Source: Gordius sp. MW1 (Eukaryota > Nematomorpha > Gordioida > Gordea > Gordiidae). Taken from it: a DNA stretch of 64,000 nucleotides. The notes beneath the pieces were generated by a model. It was not told the DNA's origin, made no database searches, and worked only from the letters and a program-made list of their open reading frames with translations. The stretch spans positions 16,802,001 through 16,866,000 of the forward strand of contig OZ038526.1 in the NCBI GenBank assembly GCA_964036665.1. Reading direction: 5' to 3'. Every line of letters begins with the position of its first letter. Position 1 is the stretch's first letter. Of this stretch, positions 1-13,519 are shown one piece after another. The position numbers and the translations under genes were made by a program.

Positions 1-3000
1 CAATCGAGGATAATAGGATTCTCAAATTGGCTTTTTTTATATATTTTTTCAAGCTCTTTCACATAGAATAACAAAAAATAAATATTTTTACCTCAAAAAT
101 TTTCACATTTTTTCTTTTAACCGTATTCATCCGATGATAGTTGTCGTTTTCAGACATGATTTCCATATTAAAAAGTTAAAATTTATCAGAATCAGAAAAC
201 TATCACTTTGAAATCATGATCGCATAGAACAGTTTTCAAAAATTAAGCACTCACGTTGCGATACAACAAACTAATCGCAACAATAAACCCTTGTCTTTTG
301 TCAAAATGACAGTTCTCGCAGCTTAAAACTTCTTTTCGGAAGTCAATCGAGGATAATAGGATTCTTAAATTGGCTTACTTTTATATATTTTTTCAAGCTC
401 TTTCACATAGAATAACAAAAAATAAATATTTTTGCCTCAAAACTTTTCACATTTTTTTCTTTCAACCGTATTCATCCGATAAAAGTTGTCGTTTTCAGAC
501 CCGATTTCCATGATAAAAAGTAAAAATTTATCAGAATGAGAAAACTATTACTTTAAAATCATGATGCATAGAACAGTTTTCAAAAATTAAGCACTCACGT
601 TGCGATACAACAAACTAATCGCAACAATAAAACCTTATCTTCAAAATGTTAGTTCTCGCAGCTTAAAACTTCTTTTCGGAAGTCAATCGAGGATATTAGG
701 ATTCTCAAATTGGCTTACTTTTATATATTTTTTCAAGCCCTTTCACATATAATAACAAAAAATAAATATTTTTCCCTCAAAATTTTTCACATATTTTTCT
801 TTCAACCGTATTCATCCGATGATAGTTGTCGTTTTCAGACATGATTTCCATATTAAAAAGTTAAAATTTATCAGAATCAGAAAACTATCACTTTGAAATC
901 ATGATCGCATAGAACAGTTTTCAAAAATTAAGCACTCACGTTGCGATACAACAAACTAATCGCAACAATAAACCCTTGTCTTTTGTCAAAATGACAGTTC
1001 TCGCAGCTTAAAACTTCTTTTCGGAAGTCAATCGAGGATAATAGGATTCTTAAATTGGCTTACTTTTATATATTTTTTCAAGCTCTTTCACATAGAATAA
1101 CAAAAAATAAATATTTTTGCCTCAAAACTTTTCACATTTTTTTTTTTCAACCGTATTCATCCGATAAAAGTTGTCGTTTTCAGACCCGATTTCCATGATA
1201 AAAAGTAAAAATTTATCAGAATGAGAAAACTATTACTTTAAAATCATGATGCATAGAACAGTTTTCAAAAATTAAGCACTCACGTTGCGATACAACAAAC
1301 TAATCGCAACAATAAAACCTTATCTTCAAAATGTTAGTTCTCGCAGCTTAAAACTTCTTTTCGGAAGTCAATCGAGGATATTAGGATTCTCAAATTGGCT
1401 TACTTTTATATATTTTTTCAAGCCCTTTCACATATAATAACAAAAAATAAATATTTTTCCCTCAAAATTTTTCACATATTTTTCTTTCAACCGTATTCAT
1501 CCGATGAAAGTTGTCGTTTTCAGACACGATATCCCTGATAAAAAATCAGAATCATAAAACTATTACTTTGAAATCATGATCGCACTGAGCAGTTTTAAAA
1601 AATTAAGCACTCACGTTGGGATACAAGAAACTAATCGCAACAATTAAACCTTGTCTTTTGTCAAAATGATAGTTCTCGCAGCTTAAAACTTCTTTTCGGA
1701 AGTCAATCGAGGATAATAGGATTTTCAAATTGGCTTTTTTATATATTTTTTCAAGCTCTTTCACATAGAATAACAAAAAATAAATATTTTTACCTCAGAG
1801 ATTTTCACATTTTTTTCTTTCAACCGTATTCCTCCGATGAAAGTTGTCGTTTTCAGACACGATTTCCATAATAAAAAGTTAAAATTTATCAGAATCAGAA
1901 AACACTTACTTTGAAATCATGATCGCATAGAACAGTTTTCAAAAATTAAACACTCATGTTGCGATACAACAAACTAATCGCAACAATAAAACATTGTTTT
2001 TGTCAAAATGATAGTTCTGGCAGCTTAAAACTTCTTTTCGGAAGTCAATCGAGGATAATAGGATTCTCAAATTGGCTTTTTTTATATATTTTTTCAAGCT
2101 CTTTCACATAGAATAACAAAAAATAAATATTTTTACCTCAAAAATTTTCACATTTTTTCTTTTAACCGTATTCATCCGATGATAGTTGTCGTTTTCAGAC
2201 ATGATTTCCATATTAAAAAGTTAAAATTTATCAGAATCAGAAAACTATCACTTTGAAATCATGATCGCATAGAACAGTTTTCAAAAATTAAGCACTCACG
2301 TTGCGATACAACAAACTAATCGCAACAATAAACCCTTGTCTTTTGTCAAAATTACAGTTCTCGCAGCTTAAAACTTCTTTTCGGAAGTCAATCGAGGATA
2401 ATAGGATTCTTAAATTGGCTTACTTTTATATATTTTTTCAAGCTCTTTCACATAGAATAACAAAAAATAAATATTTTTGCCTCAAAACTTTTCACATTTT
2501 TTTCTTTCAACCGTATTCATCCGATAAAAGTTGTCGTTTTCAGACCCGATTTCCATGATAAAAAGTAAAAATTTATCAGAATGAGAAAACTATTACTTTA
2601 AAATCATGATGCATAGAACAGTTTTCAAAAATTAAGCACTCACGTTGCGATACAACAAACTAATCGCAACAATAAAACCTTATCTTCAAAATGTTAGTTC
2701 TCGCAGCTTAAAACTTCTTTTCGGAAGTCAATCGAGGATATTAGGATTCTCAAATTGGCTTACTTTTATATATTTTTTCAAGCCCTTTCACATATAATAA
2801 CAAAAAATAAATATTTTTCCCTCAAAATTTTTCACATATTTTTCTTTCAACCGTATTCATCCGATGAAAGTTGTCGTTTTCAGACACGATATCCATGATA
2901 AAAAATCAGAATCATAAAACTATTACTTTGAAATCATGATCGCACTGAGCAGTTTTAAAAAATTAAGCACTCACGTTGGGATACAAGAAACTAATCGCAA

Positions 3001-6000
3001 CAATTAAACCTTGTCTTTTGTCAAAATGATAGTTCTCGCAGCTTAAAACTTCTTTTCGGAAGTCAATCGAGGAAAATAGGATTTTCAAATTGGCTTTTTT
3101 ATATATTTTTTCAAGCTCTTTCACATAGAATAACAAAAAATAAATATTTTTACCTCAGAGATTTTCACATTTTTTTCTTTCAACCGTATTCCTCCGATGA
3201 AAGTTGTCGTTTTCAGACACGATTTCCATAATAAAAGTTAAAATTTATCAGAATCAGAAAACTATTACTTTGAAATCATGATCGCATAGAACAGTTTTCA
3301 AAAATTAAACAATCATGTTGCGATACAACAAACGAATCGCAACAATAAAACCTTGTCTTTTGTCAAAATGATAGTTCTGGCAGCTTAAAACTTCTTTTCG
3401 GAAGTCAATCGAGGATAATAGGATTCTCAAATTGGCTTTTTTTATATATTTTTTCAAGCTCTTTCACATAGAATAACAAAAAATAAATATTTTTACCTCA
3501 AAAATTTTCACATTTTTTCTTTCAACCGTATTCATCCGATGATAGTTGTCGTTTTCAGACATGATTTCCATATTAAAAAGTTAAAATTCATCAGAATCAG
3601 AAAACTATCACTTTGAAATCATGATCGCATAGAACAGTTTTCAAAAATTAAACACTCAAGTTGCGATTCAACAAACTAATCGCAACAATAAAACCTTGTC
3701 TTTTGTCAAAATGATAGTTCTGGGAGCTTAAAACTTCTTTTCGGAAGTCAATCGAGGATAATAGGATTCTTAAATTGGCTTACTTTTATATATTTTTTCA
3801 AGCTCTTTCACATAGAATAACAAAAAATAAATATATTTGCCTCAAAACTTTTCACCTTATTTTCTTTCAACCGTATTTATACTTTGAAAGTTGTCGTTTT
3901 CAGACACGATTTCCATGATAAAAAGTTAAAATTTATCAGAATCAGAAAACTATTAGTTTTAAATCATGATCATAGAGCAGTTTTTAAAAATTAAGCACTC
4001 ACGTTGCGATACAACAATCTAATCGCAACAATAAAACCTTGTCTTTTGTCAAAATGATAGTTCTCGCAGCTTAAAACTTCTTTTCGGAAGTCAATCGAGG
4101 ATAATAGGATTCTCAAATTGGCTTTTTTTATATATTTTTTCAAGCTCTTTCACATAGAATAACAAAAAATAAATATATTTACCTAAAAATTTTTCACATT
4201 TTTTCTTTCAACCGTATTCATCCGATGAAAGTTTTCGTTTTCAGACCCGATTTCCATAATAAAAAGTTAAAAATTATCAGAATCAGAAAACTATTACTTT
4301 GAAATCATGATCGCATAGAACAGTTTTCAAAAATTAAACACTCATGTTGCGATACAACAAACTAATCGCAACAATAAAACCTTGTCTTTTGTCAAAATGA
4401 CAGTTCTCGCAGCTTAAAACTTCTTTTCGGAAATCAATCGAGGATAATAGGATTCTTAAATTGGCTTACTTTTATATATTTTTTCAAGCTCTTTCACATA
4501 GAATAACAAAAAATAAATATTTTTGCCTCAAAACTTTTCACATTTTTTCCTTTCAACCGTATTCATCCGATAAAAGTTGTCGTTCAGACCCGATTTCCAT
4601 GATAAAAAGTAAAAATTTATCAGAATGAGAAAACTATTACTTTAAAATCATGATGCATAGAACAGTTTTCAAAAATTAAGCACTCACGTTGCGATACAAC
4701 AAACTAATCGCAACAATAAAACCTTATCTTCAAAATGTTAGTTCTCGCAGAATAAAACTTCTTTTCGGAAGTCAATCGAGGATATTAGGATTCTCAAATT
4801 GGCTTACTTTTATATATTTTTTCAAGCCCTTTCACATATAATAACAAAAAATAAATAATTTTCCCTCAAAATTTTTCACATATTTTTCTTTCAACCGTAT
4901 TCATCCGATGAAAGTTGTCGTTTTCAGACACGATATCCATGATAAAAAATCAGAATCATAAAACTATTACTTTGAAATCATGATCGCACTGAGCAGTTTT
5001 AAAAAATTAAGCACTCACGTTGGGATACAAGAAACTAATCGCAACAATTAAACCTTGTCTTTTGTCAAAATGATAGTTCTCGCAGCTTAAAACTTCTTTT
5101 CGGAAGTCAATCGAGGAAAATAGGATTTTCAAATTGGCTTTTTTATATATTTTTTCAAGCTCTTTCACATAGAATAACAAAAAATAAATATTTTTACCTC
5201 AGAGATTTTCACATTTTTTTCTTTCAACCGTATTCCTCCGATGAAAGTTGTCGTTTTCAGACACGATTTCCATAATAAAAGTTAAAATTTATCAGAATCA
5301 GAAAACTATTACTTTGAAATCATGATCGCATAGAACAGTTTTCAAAAATTAAACAATCATGTTGCGATACAACAAACTAATCGCAACAATAAAACCTTGT
5401 CTTTTGTCAAAATGATAGTTCTGGCAGCTTAAAACTTCTTTTCGGAAGTCAATCGAGGAAAATAGGATTCTCAAATTGGCTTTTTTTATATATTTTTTCA
5501 AGCTCTTTCACATAGAATAACACAAAATAAATATTTTTACCTCAAAAATTTTCACATTTTTTCTTTCAACCGTATTCATCCGATGATAGTTGTCGTTTTC
5601 AGACATGATTTCCATATTAAAAAGTTAAAATTCATCAGAATCAGAAAACTATCACTTTGAAATCATGATCGCATAGAACAGTTTTCAAAAATTAAACACT
5701 CAAGTTGCGATTCAACAAACTAATCGCAACAATAAAACCTTGTCTTTTGTCAAAATGATAGTTCTGGGAGCTTAAAACTTCTTTTCGGAAGTCAATCGAG
5801 GATAATAGGATTCTTAAATTGGCTTACTTTTATATATTTTTTCAAGCTCTTTCACATAGAATAACAAAAAATAAATATATTTGCCTCAAAACTTTTCACC
5901 TTATTTTCTTTCAACCGTATTTATACTTTGAAAGTTGTCGTTTTCAGACACGATTTCCATGATAAAAAGTTAAAATTTATCAGAATCAGAAAACTATTAG

Positions 6001-6800
6001 TTTTAAATCATGATCATAGAGCAGTTTTTAAAAATTAAGCACTCACGTTGCGATACAACAATCTAATCGCAACAATAAAACCTTGTCTTTTGTCAAAATG
6101 ATAGTTCTCGCAGCTTAAAACTTCTTTTCGGAAGTCAATCGAGGATAATAGGATTCTCAAATTGGCTTTTTTTTATATATTTTTTCAAGCTCTTTCACAT
6201 AGAATAACAAAAAATAAATATATTTACCTAAAAATTTTTCACATTTTTTCTTTCAACCGTATTCATCCGATGAAAGTTTTCGTTTTCAGACCCGATTTCC
6301 ATAATAAAAAGTTAAAAATTATCAGAATCAGAAAACTATTACTTTGAAATCATGATCGCATAGAACAGTTTTCAAAAATTAAACACTCATGTTGCGATAC
6401 AACAAACTAATCGCAACAATAAAACCTTGTCTTTTGTCAAAATGACAGTTCTCGCAGCTTAAAACTTCTTTTCGGAAATCAATCGAGGATAATAGGATTC
6501 TTAAATTGGCTTACTTTTATATATTTTTTCAAGCTCTTTCACATAGAATAACAAAAAATAAATATTTTTGCCTCAAAACTTTTCACATTTTTTCCTTTCA
6601 ACCGTATTCATCCGATAAAAGTTGTCGTTCAGACCCGATTTCCATGATAAAAAGTTAAAATTTATCAGAATGAGAAAACTATTACTTTAAAATCATGATG
6701 CATAGAACAGTTTTCAAAAATTAAGCACTCACGTTGCGATACAACAAACTAATCGCAACAATAAAACCTTATCTTCAAAATGTTAGTTCTCGCAGCTTAA
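1..6800 (+). repeat. higher-order repeat of about 2.05 kb (six monomers)
   Basis: Distinctive variants recur at six-monomer spacing. The first bases of the window reappear at 2046, including the rare CTTTTAACCG variant. A TTCACCTTATTTTC variant at 3851 recurs at about 5895. GAGGAAAATAGG at ~3070 recurs at ~5112. The short CTTATCTTCAAAATG monomer type appears near 640, 1320, 2690, 4730 and 6770. Spacings are close to 2045 bp except for a local two-monomer duplication. This pattern is typical of unequal exchange. Confidence 0.85.
255..281. other. conserved satellite hairpin (first example)
   Basis: GTTGCGAT (255-262) and ATCGCAAC (274-281) are perfect 8-bp inverted repeats around an 11-nt loop. 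The same stem is present in most monomers, with loop variants CAACAAACTA and CAACAATCTA. A minority type (GTTGGGAT, e.g. ~1615, ~2976) loses one base pair. Retention in most of ~96 copies is seen directly; a function is inference. Confidence 0.8.
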
Positions 6801-8282
6801 AACTTTTTTTCGGAAGTCAATCGAGGATATTAGGATTCTCAAATTGGCTTACTTTTATATATTTTTTCAAGCCCTTTCACATATAATAACAAAAAATAAA
6901 TATTTTTCCCTCAAAATTTTTCACATATTTTTCTTTCAACCGTATTCATCCGATGAAAGTTGTCGTTTTCAGAGACGATATCCATGATAAAAAATGAGAA
7001 TCAGAAAACTATTACTTTGAAATCATGATCGCACTGAGCAGTTTTAAAAAATTAAGCACTCACGTTGGGATACAAGAAACTAATCGCAACAATTAAACCT
7101 TGTCTTTTGTCAAAATGATAGTTCTCGCAGCTTAAATCTTCTTTTCGGAAGTCAATCGAGGATAATAGGATTCTCAAATTAGCTTTTTTTATATATTTTT
7201 TCAAGCTCTTTTACATAGAATAACAAAAAATGAATATTATTACCTCAAAAATTTTCACATTTTTTTTCTTTCAACCGTATTCATCCGATGAAAGTTGTCG
7301 TTTTCAGACACGATTTCCTTAATAAAAAGTTAAAACTTATCAGAATCTGAAAACTATTACTTTGAAATCATGATGGCATAGAGCAGTTTTCAAAAATTAG
7401 GCACTCACGTTGCGATACAACAAACTAATCGCAACAATAAAACCTTATCTTCAAAATGTTAGTTCTCGCAGCTTAAAACTTCTTTTCGGAAGTCAATCGA
7501 GGATATTAGGATAGTCCAATTGGGTTACTTTCATATAATTTTTCAAGCTCTGTCACATAGAATAACAAAAAATAAATATATTTACCTCAAAATTTTTCAC
7601 ATTTTTTCTTTCAACCGTATTCATCCGATGAAAGTTGTCGTTTTCAGACCAGATTTCCATGATAAAAAGTTAAAACTTATCAGAATCAGAAAACTATTAC
7701 TTTTAAATCATGATCGCATAGAGCAGTTTTTAAAAATTAAGCACTCACGTTGCGATACAACAATCTAATCGCAACAATAAAACCTTGTCTTTTGTCAAAA
7801 TGATAGTTCCGGCAGCTTAAAACTTCTTTTCGGAAGTCAATCGAGGATAATAGGATTCTTAAATTGGCTTACTTTTATATATTTTTTCAAGCTCTTTCAC
7901 ATAGAATAACAAAAAATAAATATTTTTGCCTCAAAACTTTTCACATTTTTTTCTTGCAACCGTATTTATACTTTGAAAGTTGTCGTTTTCAGACACGATT
8001 TCCATGATAAAAAGTTAAAATTTATCAGAATCAGAAAACTATTAGTTTTAAATCATGATCGCATAGAGCAGTTATACAACAATCTAATCGCAACAATAAA
8101 ACCTTGTCTTTTGTCAAAATGATAGTTCTCGCAGCTTAAAACTTCTTTTCGGAAGTCAATCGAGGATAATAGGATTCTCAAATTGGCTTACTTTTATATA
8201 ATTTTTTAAGCTCTGTCACATAGAACAACAAAAAATAAATATATTTACCTCAAAATTTTTCACATTTTTTCTTTCAACCGTA

Positions 8283-8295
8283 TTCATCCGATGAA
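8283..8295. other. conserved satellite palindrome (example)
   Basis: TTCATCCGATGAA has 6-bp arms around a central C. It recurs about once per monomer and varies (GATGATAG, GATAAAAG) in some monomers of the left block. It lies about 130 bp before the GTTGCGAT hairpin, so a typical monomer carries two dyads, plus an ATCATGAT palindrome. Confidence 0.75.
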
Positions 8296-11200
8296 AGTTG
8301 TCGTTTTCAGACCAGATTTCCATGATAAAAAGTTAAAATTTATCAGAATCAGAAACCTATTACTTTGAAATCATGATCGCATAGAACAGTTTTCAAAAAT
8401 TAAACACTCATGTTGCGATACAACAAACTAATCGCAACAATAAAACCTTGTCTTTTGTCAAAATGATAGTTCTCGCAGCTTAAAACTTCTTTTCGGAAGT
8501 CAATCGATGATAATAGGATCTCAAATTGGCTTTTTTATATATTTTTTCAAGCTCTTTCACATAGAATAACAAAAAATGAATATTATTACCTCAAAAATTT
8601 TCACATTTTTTTCTTTCAACCGTATTCATCCGATGAAAGTTGTCGTTTTCAGACCAGATTTCCATGATAAAAAGTTAAAATTTATCAGAATCAGAAAACT
8701 ATTACTTTGAAATCATGATCGCATAGAATAGTTTTCAAAAATTAAGCACTCACGTTGCGATACAACAAACTAATCGCAACAATAAAACCTTATCTTCAAA
8801 ATGTTAGTTCTCGCACCTTAAAACTTCTTTTCGGAAGTCAATCGAGGATATTAGGATTCTCAAATTGGCTTAATTTCATATAATTTTTCAAGCTCTGTCA
8901 CATAGAATAACAAAAAATAAATATATTTACCTCAAAATTTTTTCACATTTTTTCTTTCAACCGAATTCATCCGATGAAAGTTGTCGTTTTCAGACCAGAT
9001 TTCCATGATAAAAAGTTAAAATTTATCAGAATCAGAAAACTATTACTTTTAAATGATGATCGCATAGAGCAGTTTTTAAAAAGTAAGCACTCCCGTTGCG
9101 ATACAACAATCTAATCGCAACAATAAAACCTTGTCTTTTGTCAAAATGATAGTTCTCGCAGCTTAAAACTTCTTTTCGGAAGTCAATCGAGGATAATAGG
9201 ATTCTCAAATTGGCTTACTTTTATATATTTTTCAAGCTCTTTCACATAGAATAACAAAAATTAAATATATTTACCTCAAAAATTTTCACATTTTTTCTTT
9301 CAACCGTTTTCATCCGATGAAAGTTGTCGTGTTCAGACCCGATTTCCATGATAAAAAGTTAAAAATTATCAGAATCAGAAAACTATTACATTGAAATCAT
9401 GATGGCATAGAGCAGTTTTCAAAAATTAAGCACTCACGTTGCGATACAACAAACTAATCGCAACAATAAAACCTTGTCTTTTGTCAAAATGATAGTTCTC
9501 GCTGCTTAAAACTTCTTTTCGGAAGTCAATCGAGGATAATAGGGTTCTCAAATTGGCTTACTTTTATATATTTTTTTTAAGCTCTATCACATAGTATAAC
9601 AATAAATAAATATTTTTACCTCAAAATTTTTCACATTTTTTCTTTCAACCGTATTCATCCGATGAAAGTTGTCGTTTTCAGACCCGATTTCCATGATAAA
9701 AAGTTAAAATATCAGAATCAGAAAACTATTACTTTGAAATCATGATCGCATAGAACAGTTTTCAAAAATTAAACACTCACGTTGCGATACAACAATTTAA
9801 TCGCAACAATAAAACCTTGTCTTTTGTCAAAATGATAGTTCTCGCAGCTTAAAACTTCTTTTCGGAAGTCAATCGAGGATATTAGGATTCTCAAATTGGC
9901 TTACTTTTATATATTTTTTCAAGCTCTTTCACATAGAATAACAAAAAATAAATATTTTTCCCTCAAAATTTTTCACATTTTTTCTTTCAACCGTATTCAT
10001 CCGATAAAAGTTGTCGTTTTCAGACACGATTTCCATAATAAAAAGTTAAAATTTATCAGAATCAGAAAACTATTACTTTGAAATCATGATCGCATAGAAC
10101 AGTTTTCAAAAATTAAACACTTATGTTGCGATACAACAAACTAATCGCAACAATAAAACCTTGTCTTTTGTCAAAATGATAGTTCTCGCTGCTTAAAACT
10201 TCTTTTCGGAAGTCAATCGATGATAATAGGATTCTCAAATTGGCTTTTTTTATATATTTTTTCAAGCTCTTTCACATAGAATAACAAAAAATGAATATTA
10301 TTGCCTCAAAAATTTTCACATTTTTTTCTTTCAACCGTATTCATCCGATGAAAGTTGTCGTTTTCAGACACGATTTCCATAATAAAAAGTTAAAATTTAT
10401 CAGAATCTGAAAACTATTACTTTGAAATTATGATCGCATAGAACAGTTTTCAAAAATTAAACACTCACGTTGCGATACAACAAACTAATCGCAACTTTAA
10501 AACCTTATCTTCAAAATGTTAGTTCTCGCAGCTTAAAACTTCTTTTCGGAAGTCAATCGAGGATAATAGGATTCTCAAATTGCCTTATTTTTATATATTT
10601 TTTCAAGCTCTTTCAAATTGAATAACAAAAAATAAATATATTTACCTCAAAAATTTTCACATTTTTTCTTTCAACCGTATTCATCCGATGAAAGTTGTCG
10701 TTTTCAGACCCGATTTCCATGATAAAAAGTTAAAAATTATCAGAATCAGAAAACTATTACTTTGAAATCATGATGGCATAGAGCAGTTTTCAAAAATTAA
10801 GCACTCACGTTGCGATACAACAAACTAATCGCAACAATAAAACCTTGTCTTTTGTCAAAATGATAGTTCTCGCTGCTTAAAACTTCTTTTCGGAAGTCAA
10901 TCGAGGATAATAGGGTTCTCAAATTGGCTTACTTTTATATATTTTTTCATGCTCTTTCACATAGAATTACAAAAAATAAATATTTTTACCTCAAAATTTT
11001 TCACATTTTTTCTTTCAACCGTATTCATCCGATGAAAGTTGTCGTTTTCAGACCAGATTTCCATGATAAAAAGTTAAAATTTATCAGAATCAGAAACCTA
11101 TTACTTTGAAATCATGATCGCATAGAATAGTTTTCAAAAATTAAACAATCATGTTGCGATACAACAAACTAATCGCAACAATAAAACCTTGTCTTTTGTC

Positions 11201-12025
11201 AAAATGATAGTTCTCGCAGCTTAAAACTTCTTTTCGGAAGTCAATCGAGGATAATAGGATTCTCAAATTGGCTTTTTTTATATATTTTTTCAAGCTCTTT
11301 CACATAGAATAACAAAATATGAATATTATTACCTCAAAAATTTTCACATTTTTTCTTTCAACCGTATTCATCCGATGAAAGTTGTCGTTTTCAGACCCGA
11401 TTTCCATGATAAAAAGTTAAAATTTATCAGAATGAGAAAACTATTACTTTAAAATCATGATCTCATAGAACAGTTTTCAAAATTTAAGCACTCACGATGC
11501 GATACAACAAACTAATCGCAACAATAAAACCTTATCTTCAAAATGTTAGTTCTCGCAGCTTAAAACTTCTTTTCGGAAGTCAATTGAGGATATTAGGATT
11601 CTCCAATTGGCTTACTTTCATATAATTTTTCAAGTTCTGTCACATAGAATAAGAAAAAATAAATATATTTACCTCAAAATGTTTCACATTTTTTCTTTCA
11701 ACCGTATTCATCCGATGAAAGTTGTCGTTTTCAGACCAGATTTCCATGATAAAAAGTTAAAATTTATCAGAATCAGAAAACTATTACTTTTAAATCATGA
11801 TCGCATAGAGCAGTTTTTAAAAATTAAGCACTCACGTTGCGATACAACAATCTAATCGCAACAATAAAACCTTGTCTTTTGTCAAAATGATAGTTCTGGC
11901 AGCTTAAAACTTCTTTTTGGAAGTCAATCGAGGATAATAGGATTCTCAAATTGGCTTACTTTTATATATTTTTTCAAGCTCTTTCAAATAGAATAACAAA
12001 AAATAAATATATTTACCTCAAAAAT

Positions 12026-13156
12026 TGTGGTATACGTGTATACCACGTAACCATATGTTGGTATATCGCGTTTTAATGTCCGCGGTATACTTTGATCTTA
12101 CTTAGATTTATTTTATTAATATTAATGTAAAAGGGTTAAAGAACGGTTCTGCAATCCTTATAATTAAAAAAAGGAATTGGTCAAAGGAAGGCATTTTTAC
12201 CGCGGGTTAACCTAGACGCGGAAGTGGCTAATTTTCTTTGACGCTTTCTTTTTTTAATTACTTTTTATTTTAATTTTTAACCCAGCCACATATGGAACTC
12301 ATTTTTGCAGCCCCGTCTGAAGATTTCCCGTACATTGCTCGTTCAATCAAGTCCACCACCCTGGGAAGATTCAACAGCTATAAAAGCGAAATCCCATGTC
12401 AATAATTCAGTCCTTATAAATTTTTCCAAAACTTTGTACTCTTCCTAAATCCTTGTAATTGTCCCCAATCCCTACATCTTTCCCCTTTTATTGTAATTTT
12501 ACGGAACATTATAATTTTACCGTCGCCAATCACTTTAATTGTAAATCGTCTTTATGGTTAAAGAAATCAGGAATTATTCAACCAGGAAATAATTAATACG
12601 ATGCATCATAGGACAAGAGTATCCGATAACAGATGGCAACACGCACTGCAAGAAAATGTTTAGGATTCAGAGAGCAGGGATTAGTTTACCACAATTTAAA
12701 GAGCGGGGAAAAAGAACATGAAAAGTCCCACAAGCCATAATGAGGTAAATCCCGTTGGCCATGGATTCTTCAAAAGAAAATACTGCGTAAATTCATTGAA
12801 GTTAGTTTGATATTTTTAATGTTAAGACCGGAAAATTTTTCACACCCCCCCCCCCATCACCCAGAGGGAGCATACAAGTTTGGTAAAGGGAAAGATTTGT
12901 GTAATAGAAATAAAGTTTATACACAAGAGAGATTTTAGTTTAATAATACGACATTTTACCGGGGAGAAGGTTGGTTTTCCCCGGCCCCCTATCATCCAGT
13001 AAAATCCCCCCAATATATCTCTAAGAACTCCCCAATATATTCTAGATGACCTATCCCCCTTTTCATCAATTTAATCCTGCCACGAATATTCTTCCCAAGT
13101 TATTCTGGGTCCAACAAGTTTTTAATCATATCACATAAAAATGCGTGGATATGAAA
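12026..13156 (+). repeat. 5' LTR
   Basis: Starts TGTGG with an inverted repeat GTGGTATAC/GTATACCAC near the end. GGTATA motifs recur in the first 70 bp. A TATA box at 12379 and an AATAAA at 12909 suit U3 and R regions. It ends ...GATATGAAA directly before the primer-binding-like site, and does not end in the usual CA. An 11-C tract lies near 12845. Confidence 0.75.
12379..12386 (+). promoter_or_regulatory. LTR TATA box
   Basis: TATAAAAG stands in a locally more mixed-composition part of the LTR, about 350 bp from its start and ~530 bp before a polyadenylation-like AATAAA. The 3' LTR copy lacks this segment, so only the 5' LTR could drive transcription. Confidence 0.5.
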
Positions 13157-13168
13157 TTGGCGCCGGAT
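13157..13168 (+). promoter_or_regulatory. probable tRNA primer-binding site
   Basis: TTGGCGCCGGAT directly follows the 5' LTR. TGGCGCC after an LTR is the usual form of a site complementary to a tRNA 3' end. The position, not the bases alone, supports the call; the tRNA cannot be named. Confidence 0.55.
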
Positions 13169-13519
13169 TAAAAAAGTAATCGAACCATCCCCATCATAAA
13201 TTAGACCAAAGGAGATGTACCCACGCCAAGAAAAACAATTTCTTTAAAAAAAAAATGAAATACCCCCGGAAAACAATTCGGTAAAAACAAATTACCCCTA
13301 CTATTCGGAATTGAAAAATCATTCTAAACAAATTACCCCTACTATTCTGAATTGAGAAATCATTCTAAGAAATTACTCCTGAAATTCCCCTTCATTCAAA
13401 CCTTCTTTTTAGTATTATTCTCATTTTTCAGGGTATAACAGAAGTTCAAAATTCACACCCTCGGATATTCCTATTCAGCATATATAAAATCGCATCCTGT
13501 ACAAATCTAAATTTCATCT
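13169..13519 (+). other. non-coding internal region of the LTR element
   Basis: No gag or pol similarity and no long open frame. Contains about 2.5 copies of a 41-bp direct repeat (CAAATTACCCCTACTATTC...) starting at 13288 and 13329, with a degenerate third copy near 13370. A purine-rich tract typical just before a 3' LTR is not evident because the 3' LTR is truncated at its start. Confidence 0.6.

Larger units (their letters stand above)
1..12025 (+). repeat. ~343-bp satellite array, left block
   Basis: Head-to-tail tandem repeat of ~340-344 bp, roughly 73% A+T by eye, starting before the window. Each monomer runs through recognisable blocks: CAATCGAGGATA, a T-rich stretch, ATTCATCCGATGAAAG, a TTATCAGAATCAG stretch and TTTCGGAAGT. 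All copies share one orientation. Variants include GATAATAGG versus GATATTAGG and CTTGTCTTTTGTC versus CTTATCTTC. Small internal deletions occur, for example ~29 bp missing near 8077. Apparent open frames of 60-85 codons recur at the same place in each monomer because the DNA is repeated; they are not credited as genes. The length is close to twice 171 bp, consistent with phased nucleosomes. A centromeric or heterochromatic role is inference. Confidence 0.97.
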
